Source: Symbiodinium natans (lineage: Eukaryota > Sar > Dinophyceae > Suessiales > Symbiodiniaceae). Taken from it: a stretch of DNA of 64,000 bases. Shown piece after piece: positions 9,601 through 18,719 of this stretch. The position numbers and the translations under genes are program-made. Position 1 is the first letter of the stretch, and each line of letters opens with the position of its first letter. The DNA lies in NCBI GenBank assembly GCA_905221605.1, contig CAJNDS010000121.1, positions 75,001 through 139,000 of the forward strand. The letters are read 5' to 3'. The notes beneath the pieces are model-generated. The model did no database searches. It had not been told where the DNA came from and worked only from the letters and a program-made list of their open reading frames with translations.

Positions 9601-12276
9601 GCGGCCACGGCCGAGAGCAACGCCACGCTGGGGCGGCAGAGGTGGCGCGCCTTGGCACGGAGGATTTTTTTTGGGTTTTGGGGGGTTCAGGGTTTAGGGT
9701 TTTTGGGGTTTAGGGTTTAGGGTTTAGGGTGTGGGGTTTAGGGTTTAAGGTTTAGGGTTTAGGGTTTGGGGTTTGGGGTTTGGGGTTTGGGGTTTAGGGT
9801 TTAGGGCTTGGGGCTTGGGGTTTAGGATTTTCGGGTCTCGGGTTTAGGGTTTGGGGTTTGGGCCTTTTTTGGTTTTGAGGGTTTTGGATTAGGGTTTAGG
9901 TTTAGGGCGCTGCTTTTTCTTGGCCAGGCAACCACCATCCACTCCACCTCGCCTTCGCTGTAGTCCCGGCCGGGCCGAAACCGCATGGCCAACCACAATG
10001 AGGCCTCATGCTGGGGTTTAGGGTTTAGGGTTTAGGGTTTAGGGTTTAGGGTTTAGGGTTTAGGGTTTAGGGTTTAGGGTTTAGGGTTTAGGGTTTAGGG
10101 TTTAGGGTTTAGGGCTTGGGGTTTGGGGTTTGGGGTTTGGGGTTTAGGGTTTAGGGTTTGCTGCTTGTTTTGGGAGACTAGAAACGAAACCCTAAACTCC
10201 TAAACGCCCCAAACACCAAACCCCAACGCCCTAACCCTGCAACCCCAAACCCTAGTCCCCGAACTCCAAACGCCTTAAGCCCCAAACCCTAAACCCTCAG
10301 CCCCAAAACCACAAACCCTAAACTCTAAGCCCCTGAACCCCAAACCCGAAACCCTAAACCCCCAACTCAGTCAGTCCCACACTTAGGAACTCGCGAGCAT
10401 CCACCGAACCCTAAACCCTAAACCCTAAACCCTAAGCCCTAAACCCTAAACCCTAAACCCTAAACCCTAAACCCTAAACCCTAAACCCTAACCCTAAACC
10501 CGAAGCCATCCACCGACCCGCCCGGGGCGCCCAGAGTTGGTGGCGGTCGCGGCCCGGCCACTCAGCAAAAGCCGCGCGGCCCTGAGGAAAGTAGACCTCG
10601 GGGGGGGTTAGGGTTTAGGGTTTAGGGCAGGGGGGGTTAGGGTTTTGGGTTTATAGGGTTAAGTAGACCTCGGGGGGGGGTTAGGGTATACACCTCGGTG
10701 GGGGGGCGGGGGGTAGGGTTTAGGGTGTATAAAGTTTAGGGCGTCGGGTTATAGGGTTTAGGGTGTATAGGGTTTAGGGCTTCGGGTTATCGGGTTTTTG
10801 GGTTTTGGAGGGTTTGTAGGGTTTTTGGGTTTGTAGGGTTTGGAATGTTTGTACGGTTTGCGGGGGTTTGTAGGGTTTTACAGGGTTTAGAGGGTTTGTT
10901 GGGCTCATAGGGTTTAAAGGGTTTTCAGGGTTTATCGGGTTTATGGGGTTTGTAGGGTTTATGGGGTTTATAGGGCTTACAGTGCTTGTAGGGTTTGTAG
11001 GGTTTATAGGGTATATAGGGTTTATAGAGTTTATAGGGTTTATAGGGTTTAGGGCTTGGGAGAGTTGACATGGGGTTCGGGGGGGGGGGGGTGCTGTTGC
11101 ATGTGAGTTGGAGTTTCAGTTTGGGGTGGTTTGGGGGTTTGGGGGTTTGGGTGGTTTGGGGGTTTGGGGGGTTTGGGGGGTTTGGGGGGTTTGGGGGGTT
11201 TGCGGGTTTGGGGGGTTTGGGGGGTTTTGGGGGGGTTTGGGGGGTTTTGGGGGGGTTTGGGGGGTTTGTGAGGGTTCAAACCCGAAGAAATAGATGTCTC
11301 AGCTGCAGGTTGCAGCTGTAGGATTACTCGGATGTGGCATGGGAGCTCATTCAAGTAAAGCGCTATCCTGGGTTGCTCACATCACCGTTACAATAAAACA
11401 GGCATTGTAAAGTGAGGATAGTGGTACTTGCCCCTGAGCCCGGAAACCTGAAGGCTGAACCCCACTCCCAAACCCTAAACCCTAAACCCTAAACCCTAAA
11501 CCCTAATTAAACCCTAAATTGGCTTCAGGGCTGCCAGGGCTGAGGGTTGAGGGGCGGGACGGGGGCAGTTTCGGCCTAAACCCTAAACCCTAAACCCTAA
11601 ACCCTAAACCCTAAACCCGAAACCCTAAACCCTAAACCCTAAACCCTGCAAAGCTTGAGGCCTTCAAAAGCTTCCGCAGGAGGGTGGACATCATCGCCAT
11701 CTCCAGCTCGAAGACCTGGTAGAAGCCCATCTCTTTCCAGAAGAGCCTGGCCGGGTTTGGGGTTTAGGGTTTAGGGCTTAGGGTTTAGGGTCTAGGGGTA
11801 GAAGGCCATCTCTTTCCAGAAGAGCCTGGCCCCGGGTCTTGGGGGGGAAAGGGGCGGTGCAGGGTCCATAGGGTTTAGGGTTTAGGGTTTTGGGTTTAGG
11901 GTTTTGGGTTTTGGGTTTTGGGTTCTGGGTTTTGGGCTTTGGGTTTTGGGTTTAGAGTTTCGGGTTTAGGGTTTAGGGGAGGCTGAGGGGAGGTACAACA
12001 ACCTCAACCAACAAGCCACAAACCCTAACTAGACTTATAGTTGGGGCTATCAGTTCCCATGAACCTCCAAGTATGGCAAGAAGAGGAGAACAGTTTGCAT
12101 CGTTCAGCCCAAAAGAAGCGCCGGGCTGAAAGGGCATTAAGGGCACTAACCCTAAACATAAACCCTAAACCCTGAACCCTAAACCCTAAACCCTGAACCC
12201 TAAACCCTGTATTCTGTTGTCTGGGCCTTTCCATTGCCGGCTCCAGCCACTTGGTGGGCACCTCGAAGTCCTGGAC
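3602..12276 (-). CDS. Unidentified split gene with a DUF2087-like segment (phase-linked chain of 11 exons)
   Basis: Eleven islands from 12.3 to 3.6 kb have AG|G or AG acceptors, GC or GT donors and phases that agree at every junction, so they probably form one minus-strand gene. The only recognisable part is LWLAMRFRPGRDYSEGEV-EWM-ARH...AELRRRGFLKAS, which resembles the DUF2087 winged-helix-like domain (RFEPGR.Y.E.EVN...RRELVD.GLL). Other parts are unknown. Exons further left (2.6 and 0.9 kb) and right (17.4-13.2 kb) may belong to it or to neighbours. Confidence 0.55.
3939..4290. repeat. TTTAGGG array passing into a TCTAGGG variant array
   Basis: Pure TTTAGGG (3939-4040) then two blocks of TCTAGGG (4076-4135, 4198-4290). 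The change of unit along one array shows local spread of a variant. Confidence 0.9.
4450..4495 (-). CDS. Exon of unidentified split gene (EPAAPLPPRWPNVG)
   Basis: Forty-six bases, acceptor TTTCCCAG|G, donor GTGCGTGG. The phase inherited from the previous exon selects this Pro-rich frame over two other open ones. Confidence 0.5.
5121..5193 (-). CDS. Exon of unidentified split gene (AVLQLRSAGGHPVPTSPSWG)
   Basis: Twenty-four codons plus one base, acceptor GCTGCACAG|G, GC donor. A second acceptor 12 bases in would only shorten it. Confidence 0.6.
5425..5505. repeat. TTTAGGC/TTCAGGC variant array
   Basis: About eleven 7-base units with C replacing the last G, following an ordinary TTTAGGG array (5279-5425). 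Confidence 0.85.
5928..5989 (-). CDS. Exon of unidentified split gene (AAPACFAAFRCVLLGAGGTE)
   Basis: Sixty-two bases, acceptor CGGCAAG|G, GC donor. Phase joins both neighbours. Confidence 0.55.
6501..6579 (-). CDS. Exon of unidentified split gene (LPLNSQHVLLSSGLIAGQQT)
   Basis: Twenty-six codons plus one base, acceptor CCGAGGCAG|C, donor GTGCAG. The donor lies within remnants of a foldback element. Confidence 0.55.
6908..7985. repeat. Higher-order array of CCCTAAA-derived units with a duplicated 90-bp segment
   Basis: Degenerate 20-25-bp units of the type CCTAAACCCTAAAGGCCCTGAAT. A unique segment (CAGGATTTGGCCGG... to ...CCGATAAATCC) occurs at 7145-7230 and again at 7643-7730, so a block of about 498 bp has been tandemly duplicated. 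No exon seen inside. Confidence 0.85.
8331..8349 (-). CDS. Possible microexon (SRKAEE)
   Basis: Nineteen bases, acceptor GGTCGCAG|G, GC donor. Its single leading G completes the Arg codon left open by the previous exon and it ends in phase 0, as the next exon needs. Confidence 0.4.
8617..8687 (-). CDS. Exon of unidentified split gene (TPGGAQLSVEGVRWVLDGDK)
   Basis: Seventy-one bases, acceptor GAGCTCAG|G, GC donor, ending two bases into Arg. Protein-like alternation of hydrophobic and charged residues. Confidence 0.6.
9573..9650 (-). CDS. Exon continuing DUF2087-like segment
   Basis: Twenty-six codons; VALLSAVAAELRRRGFLK fits the RRELVD.GLL helix that follows in DUF2087. Acceptor GTGCCAAG|G. 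GC donor, or GTTTAGGG 21 bases on. Confidence 0.6.
9936..10004 (-). CDS. Exon with start of DUF2087-like segment
   Basis: Twenty-three codons: ASLWLAMRFRPGRDYSEGE then VEWM. The RF.PGR.Y.E.EV pattern is that of DUF2087. Acceptor CATGAG|G, donor GTGGTT (GTGGAG 12 bases earlier is possible). Confidence 0.6.
10014..10160. repeat. TTTAGGG array
   Basis: About 20 units, on the acceptor side of the DUF2087-like exon. Confidence 0.95.
10531..10581 (-). CDS. Exon of unidentified split gene (GRAAFAEWPGRDRHQLW)
   Basis: Seventeen codons, acceptor CTTTCCTCAG|G, GC donor, phase 0 at both ends. One other frame is also open. Confidence 0.5.
11060..11270. repeat. G-rich GGTTTGGGG array
   Basis: Units of GGTTTGGG(G)n, with a run of G at 11079-11091. 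Strong potential for G-quadruplexes. Its translations into Gly/Phe or Pro/Lys repeats are spurious. Confidence 0.9.
11662..11746 (-). CDS. Exon of unidentified split gene (LFWKEMGFYQVFELEMAMMS)
   Basis: Eighty-five bases, acceptor CCCGGCCAG|G, GC donor. Strongly helical, clearly coding. The acceptor and first bases are copied 80 bp upstream (11800-11833). Confidence 0.65.
11720..11833. repeat. 80-bp-spaced duplication of an exon's 5' end and acceptor
   Basis: A 34-bp stretch (AGAAGCCCATCTCTTTCCAG...) covering the acceptor and first codons of exon 11662-11746 recurs at 11800-11833 with one change, separated by telomere-like repeats. Confidence 0.85.
12227..12276 (-). CDS. Exon of unidentified split gene (VQDFEVPTKWLEPAME)
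   Basis: Acceptor GACCAAG|G, GC donor, ending two bases into Arg. It reads in phase into the next exon's LFWKEMGFYQ. An in-frame upstream acceptor (CCCCGCAG|ACC) would add Thr-Lys. Confidence 0.6.
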
Positions 12277-13189
12277 CTTGGTCTGCGGGGGCTTTTAGGG
12301 CTGTTCGTGCTTTCAGGGCTTCTCGTGCTTTCAGGGCTTTTAGGGCTTCTAGGCCTTCTAGGGCTTTTTAGGGCTTCTAGGGCTTTTAGGGCTTTTAAGG
12401 CTTTTACGGCTGTTACGGCTTGTTAGGGCGTTCTGGGTTTTTGGGGGAGGGTTTCGGGTTTGGGTGCCCCGATGTGCGCCAGAGCTGAGGCATCGGGGTC
12501 TTGGAGGGGGTTAGGTCTTACGGCGTTAGGGGTTCGGGAGGCTAGGGGTCACCCTAAACCCTAAACCCTAAATCCTAAACCCTAAACCCTAAACCCCAAA
12601 CCCCAAACCCTAAACCCTAAACCCGGTTCGGGAGGTTCGGGGTCATGGGGTTCTACCTTGGACCCCAAAGGTGGCACCCTTCCTTGGTTTCGGGGCCCTT
12701 TCTATAAGGATCCTCCAAGGGAATATATACGGGCATATTAGGAGTAGAGTAGGGTCTAGGGGGTAGGGTTTAGGGCTTAGGGTTTAGGGTTTAGGGTTTA
12801 GGGTTTAGGGTTTAGGGTTTAGGGTTTAGGGTTTAGGGTTTAGGGTTTAGGGTTAGGGTTTGGAGCAAATTCTGAATCCCCTGAGCTAGGGGGCTTCAGG
12901 GGTTTAGGGAGATTGGGGGATGCTGAAAGCGTTTCTTGGGGGTTCCGGGGCCCGGCTCTCTGTGTGGAGTCCGGCTTTAGACTCATGGGCTTAGGGTTTT
13001 CGGGTCTAAAGCAAAACCCCTTGAAAACCCTAAACCCCAATTCTTAAACCCTAAACCCTAAACCCTAAACCCTAAACCCTGAACCCTAAACCCTAAACCC
13101 TAAACCCTAAACCCTAAACCCTAACATCAATTCTTAAACCCTAAACCCCAGCCTTCAGCTTCCTGACGAAGCACCGGCACCGCCCCTGC

Positions 13190-13279
13190 CAGGAAGAGCC
13201 GCCCACGCCCAGCCGCCGCGTCAGCCACGGCCGTCCAGCCGCACGGCTCGGGCACGCGCTCGCCCGACAGCCGCTGGAC
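13190..13279 (-). CDS. Candidate exon (VQRLSGERVPEPCGWTAVAD...)
   Basis: Acceptor GCTCCCGAG|G, then at least 40 open codons. The donor is not resolved; several GT and GC sites lie between about 13190 and 13225. Composition is convincingly coding. No family recognised. Confidence 0.55.
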
Positions 13280-13635
13280 CTCGGGAGCTTCAGGGGGGTT
13301 CCGGGTTCAGGGTTTAGGGTATACTATGTTTACAAAATTGTCAGGGGACCATATATAGGCTTGCGGCCATCAACAACTGAGTCACGGTGTTGTGGCGTGA
13401 CCCGGCGGCGGTGCTTCTTGGGGCTTAGGGTTTAGGTCGCAAGCAGAATGGAGGAAAATACGGAAATGTACAAAATTCTGGCAAAATACATGTAGTGTTA
13501 GAGGAGTATGTACGGGGAGGTTGAAATAGCAGGGCGGCAGATTATGATCAACGCATGCTCATGACGCTGCCTTGAAAGACATCTTTGGAGGCTTTTGGCC
13601 AAGCTGGGTACCCCAAGCCTAGGCCCTAAATCCTA

Positions 13636-13735
13636 GGGTTAGGGTTTTAGGGTTTTAGGGTTTTAGGGTTTTAGGGTTTTAGGGTTTTAGGGTTTTAGGG
13701 TTTTAGGGTTTTAGGGTTTTAGGGTTTTAGGGTTT
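13636..13735. repeat. TTTTAGGG octamer array
   Basis: About 12 identical 8-base units, returning to the 7-base form at the right end. Confidence 0.95.
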
Positions 13736-13845
13736 AGGGTTTAGGGTTTGGGGTTTAGGGTTTAGGGTTCAGGGTTCAGGGTTTAGGCTAGTATTCAGGG
13801 AAACGATTTGGGCAGGCAAGCCGCTGCTTGGATGGGGCAGGGAGC

Positions 13846-13896
13846 CCCCTCCTCCCCCGGCAGGGTGTAGACGATCTCTGTGAGGGGCTGGTCGGC
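13846..13896 (-). CDS. Candidate exon (ADQPLTEIVYTLPGEEG)
   Basis: Seventeen codons, acceptor GGATGGCAG|G, GC donor. The frame stays open past the donor. A foldback element starts a few bases upstream of the acceptor and provides the surrounding intron. Confidence 0.55.
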
Positions 13897-13905
13897 CTGC
13901 CATCC

Positions 13906-14060
13906 TACTTGAAGGTCCATGGTACTTACTAACCAATTATCACTGTACTTGTAACCCTACTTATAAGTGGGATAACCCCTATAAGGGCCCTTTAGGGGTA
14001 TTATAAGTAGGGTTCTAAGTACAGTTATAATTGTTAGTAAGTACCATGAACCTCCAAGTA
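13906..14060. mobile_element. Foldback (MITE-like) element, family A
   Basis: Nearly perfect 155-bp palindrome with ends TACTTGAAGGTCCATGGTAC / GTACCATGAACCTCCAAGTA. No coding capacity. Its left end is only a few bases from the acceptor of exon 13846-13896. Confidence 0.9.
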
Positions 14061-14234
14061 CACCCAACATGCATGTAGGGAGCCTCATTAACTACCACAG
14101 CATCCCCTTCTAGCCCATACAGAACCTACTGAACCTACTGAACCTACTTAACTGAAACACCTGCCGCAAGACCTTCAGGCCGCGCCCGTCGCCACACTGG
14201 TTCACTGAAAACCTCCGCAGTTCCCCCGACACCC

Positions 14235-14541
14235 CTTGGAGGTTCATGGTACTTCCGAACCAGATAGTAACTGCACTTATAGCCCAATTCTAACCATACT
14301 AGGGTAACAAAGGCAGGTTATAAGTGGGTTATACACAGTACTAGCACAATTAGAGCCATACTAGGGTAACAAAGGGAGGTTATAAGTGCGTTATAGAGCC
14401 ATACTAGGGTAACAAAGGGAGGTTGTAAGTGGGTTATACACAGTACTTATAGCCCAACTAGAGCCATATTAGGGTAACTAAGGGAGGTTATAAGTGGGTT
14501 ATACACAGTTATCATTGGTTCATAAGTACCACGAACCTCCA
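14235..14541. mobile_element. Foldback element, family A, with internal tandem repeats
   Basis: The same ends enclose three to four copies of a unit like ACCATACTAGGGTAACAAAGGGAGG. It ends next to the donor of exon 14548-14608. A loose fragment with the same core is at 14952-15023. Confidence 0.85.
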
Positions 14542-14547
14542 CCCCGC

Positions 14548-14608
14548 CTCCACGCGAAGGAGGCCCGCGGCTTCCGCCGCAGCCTCCGCTGTGGCGCCAC
14601 TCGCCACC
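14548..14608 (-). CDS. Candidate exon, unidentified
   Basis: Acceptor GGCCTCCTGCAG|G, GC donor. All three frames are open over 61 bases, so the reading is unsure (VASGATAEAAAEAAGLLRVE is the best). A foldback element abuts the donor. Confidence 0.4.
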
Positions 14609-16245
14609 CTGCAGGAGGCCCAGCTCGCACGCGCGCACAATTGCTTAGGGTTTAGGGTTTAGGGTTTAGGGTTTAGGGTTTAGGGTTAGGGTTTAGGGTT
14701 TAGGGTTTAGGGCTTAGGGTTTAGGGTTTTTGTGCGTGCCATCGATCTTGTACTTGCTCTGGCACAGCACGAAATTAGAGTAGAGGTTTTTGCAGAAGAG
14801 GAGAAAGTGGAGGGGGATGAGTGGCACTTTATGTGTATATGGACGGCAGTTGCTCTCATGATGCACCCCCAACACTTGCTGCACACTGCACTGCCACACA
14901 TGCTGCACACCACTTGCTCCGACATAGCTTGCTCTACGGAAGAATGCTGTGTATAACCCACCTATAACCTCCCTTAGCTACCCTAGTATGGTTATAATTG
15001 GGCTATAAGTGCAGTTACTATCATGTAAACTGAATGCTCTGATGCCAGACCAAGAGGGATGATGTACCAAGGCTAAGCCCCGAAGCTTGGAATGCCTTGG
15101 GTTGGGCAAGGCGTGGGTTTCCGAAATTAGGGGAACCTTATTGGGGCCTTATTATATATTCCGATTATATATTCCGAAATTAGGGGTACCTTATTGGGGT
15201 CCTTATTATATAGGGAGTCCTATTATTTGGGGGACGGTATTAAGGGTCCCTTGTTTCGCAAGACAACCCATGTGGGCGTCACAGAATCTCAGCGGGCGAC
15301 CGGGTAAAGGACAAATTAGGCTGCAACAAGAAAAGCTGCAATCCAGAATGGAGCCCCGAATCACTAAGCCCTAAGCCCCTAAACCCCTAAACCCCTAAAC
15401 CCCTGAACCCCAAAAGCCCGAAAGCCCTAAACCCCCAAAACCCAAAACCCAAAACCCTAAACCCTAAACCCTAAACCCTAAACCCTAAACCCTAAACCCT
15501 AAACCCTAGTCCAGAATGGAGCCCAGAATCCTTAAACCCTCAAGCCCACAGGCCTTGAAGCAGCAAAGCCCAGACCCAAGAGCCCAGCGAAGTTTAGGGT
15601 TTAGGGTTTAGGGTTTAGGGTTTAGGGTTTCGGGTTTAGGGTTTAGGGTTTAGGGTCTAGGGTTTCGGGTTTAGGGTTTAGGGTTTATGGTTTGGGGTTT
15701 CGGGTTGAGGGTTTAATGACCCCACCCCCCCTCCTCTCTACTTGGAGGTTCATGGGTACTCGTAACCCTGTTATATGTCTACTGACAACCGACCTAGGCC
15801 CTGAAGCACTTTCTAGGCCGAAGCCTGAATTTCACGCCGTGCTTTGCAGCATCTGGGGCGGTGCACCTCGGTGTTAGGGTTTAAGGTTTAGGGTTTAAGG
15901 TTTAAGGCTTAGGGTTTAAGGTTCAAGGTTTAGGGTTTTGGGGTTTAAGGTGTCAGGTCAATAGGGTTTAAGGATTAAGGTTTACGGTGTTTTTGGATTT
16001 AGGTTTCAGGGTTCACGGTCTTATCTTATGGCACGAACACAGACTGGAAGCTCGCAACCGCTCGGCCCCAATTCCCTGCAACTCTAACATCCCTGAGCTT
16101 AAAACTCCCAAGGCGTCCCAAGAGCCGAAACCCCTAAACCCTAAAACCCTAAAACCCTAAACCCTCAACCCTAAACCCTGAACCCTGAACCCTAGACCCC
16201 AAACCCCAAACCCCAAACCCTAAACCCTAAACCCCAGACTGCAGC

Positions 16246-16314
16246 CCCAGGGGGCTGGAGGACTCCCAGCAGCGGCTCGGCGCCGGCGCGCCAGGCCAGG
16301 AAATCGCAGAGCAC
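16246..16314 (-). CDS. Candidate exon (VLCDFLAWRAGAEPLLGVLQ)
   Basis: Twenty-three open codons with protein-like hydrophobic pattern. Acceptor ACCGCGCCAG|G, GC donor. No family recognised. Confidence 0.55.
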
Positions 16315-17413
16315 CTGGCGCGGTGCGGTTTTAGGGTTTAGGGTTTAGGGTTTAGGGTTTGGGGTTTGGGGTTTGGGGTTTGGGGTTTAGGGTTCAGGGT
16401 TCAGGGTTCAGGGTTTAGGTTTTCGGGTTTAGGGTTTAGCCTCAGGGCTCATAGTTTAGGGCTTCAGGTTTGAGGTTCAGGGTTTAAGCTTTAGGGTTTA
16501 AGCTTTAGGGTTTGGGTTTCGGGTTTTTTGGGTGTTGAGGTCTTGGGGTTTGGGGTTTCCTTTGGGCTTTGGTCTTGGGGTTTGCGGCTTGGGCTTGACC
16601 AGGCTGAGCTCCTTCAGGGATAGCTTCAAGTTGGTCAGGCTCACTCTGCACGAGGATGCACCAACAAGTGAACACCCACCTCCCGTTCCTTTTCGTGTGG
16701 GGGTCGCTACATGTGGGTCCTTTCTTGAGGGCACCGTCTTTAAAGCAGGCGAGGAGCCTCCGTCCCAACCCTGCTTTGGAGATCCTATGGAGGCAAACTT
16801 CGTGTCGGCGGCTGGTCTGAATCATGGCTGACCCGCGCAATCGGCTATCATAGAGGCCTTTGGGAACCCCAGGCCTCAGAACCTTAAACCCTGAAACCTG
16901 ACTGAACCTTGAACAACCCAAAACCATTCGGAAAATCTATTTACCCTAAACCCTAAGCCCTAAACTCCAAACTCTAAACCTCCAACCTTAAACCCTTAAC
17001 CCCAGACCTCAGAATTAGCGCCTAGTAGGAGCAGCACCAACCCAAACTCGGCTTAAGCCAGGAAGCCCCCCTTCAGCCCACACAAGCCACCTCCCAAGAA
17101 GTACAGTGTGGTAGGGTTTGGGATTGAGGTTGAGGGTTTAGGGTTTCGGGCTTGGGGTTTTAGGGGGTGTAGGGCTTGGGCGTTTTTTGGTTTCGGGTTT
17201 GGGGATTGGGGCTTCTTGCTACTACTCTGTGCCACCTATAAACCTCATGAAGCCCCTCTAAACCTTAGCCAACCCTCGAAAACCCCATTCGAACACGACA
17301 AAACCCTAAGCCAACCCTAACATTCCTAAACCCTAAACCCTAGCCCTAAACCCTAAACCCTAAAACCCCAGCGCCCACACAAAAAAAAAAATAAAAAAAA
17401 AAAAAAAAAACGC

Positions 17414-17488
17414 CTGGAAGAAGGACGGGTCCCGGTCTGCCAGCGCCAACCGCCTCGCCGGCAGATCGGCCGCCGGCCCGGTCAGGTG
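17414..17488 (-). CDS. Candidate exon (HLTGPAADLPARRLALADRD)
   Basis: Twenty-five open codons between CTCGCGAG|C and a GC donor. Rich in Ala and Arg. A 28-bp A-rich tract lies right after the donor. Could belong to the end of the UTP14-like gene or the next gene. Confidence 0.45.
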
Positions 17489-18660
17489 CTCGCGAGGACT
17501 GCGAGGGGGAGTTGGACTGCTTCAGGGCTTCGGGGGCTTGGGGTTTAGGGTTTAGGGTTTAGGGGTTTGGGGTTTAGGGTTTAGGGGTTGGGGGTTAGGG
17601 GTTAGGGGTTTGGGGTTAGGGGTTAGGGGTTAGGGGTTAGGGGTTAGGGGTTGCTTCGGGTTTAGGGTTTAGGGTTTAGGGCTTCCGGAAATATGAGTGC
17701 CTCTAGGTAGCGCTAGTCTTGAGGGCTTGTGGGGCTTTGACTGCTGGTGGCACAGGGCTCAATTAGGATAGGCTTGCAGGACGACGATGCTTCAAGCTTT
17801 CCAAAGAATAATGCCAAGATGACAACTCGGAACCAACCCCGCCTTGAACCCTCAACGCTAGACCCTATAGACCCTAAACCCTAAACCCTAAAGCCTAAAC
17901 CCTAAACCCTAAACCCTAAACCCAAGCCCTGAACCCTAAACCCTAAACCCAAGCCCTGAACCCTAAACCCTAAACCCTAAACCCTAAACCCTAAATCCCA
18001 AATCCCAAAAACGTGCAGCCGCGAGACACGCGGAAGTCTCGGCCTTGCACACAGAAGCTCTCCGAGCTGCCCAGGGCCATGGGCCGAAGCGTGGCTTTGG
18101 TTGCGGTTAGGGTCTAGAGCCTAAGGTTTAGGGTTTAGGGTTTAGGGTTTAGGGTTTAGGGTTTAGGGTTTAGGGTTTAGGGTTTAGGGTTTAGGGTCTT
18201 AGAGTTTAGGGTTTAGGGTTTAGGGTTTAGGGTTTAGGGTCTTAGAGTTTAGGGTCTAGAACTTTAGGGTTTCGGGTGGCCCCGCCCCAGGCACCGCCCA
18301 GTTTAGGGTTTAGGGTCTAGAAGTTGGGGTGGAGGGTTGGGTTCAATGTTTTCGGGATATAAGATTGCGGTTAGGGTCTAGAGGGTCAAAGGTTTTAGGG
18401 GTTAATTGAGGGCTTAAGACGAGGGGGTTCACCCTAAACCCTAAACTCTGAACCCAAAACCTTCCGAGCCTCTTGGAACACTAAACCCTACACTCTGAAC
18501 CCCAGGTGACATGTCGCTTCGGCAGGAGTGCAGGAGCGCGGCTGAAACGTTGAAGCAGAAGGAGCCTAAACCCTAAACCCTCAACCCTCAACCCTAAACC
18601 CTAAACCCTAAACCCTCAACCCTCAACCCTAAACCCTAAACCCTAAACCCTCAACCCTAC

Positions 18661-18719
18661 TCCTGCTTCAGCTGCTGCGCCAGCTCTGGGTTCTCCAGCT
18701 CCAGGCGCTGGAGGAGGAC
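18661..18719 (-). CDS. UTP14-like exon (VLLQRLELENPELAQQLKQ)
   Basis: Acceptor CGTTTCCAG|G. The sequence matches the acidic/hydrophobic helix with NPE/NPA found after KIKSKT in UTP14. The donor may be GTAGGG or GAGTAG. The following SLKH..SKW exon was not identified. Confidence 0.75.
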
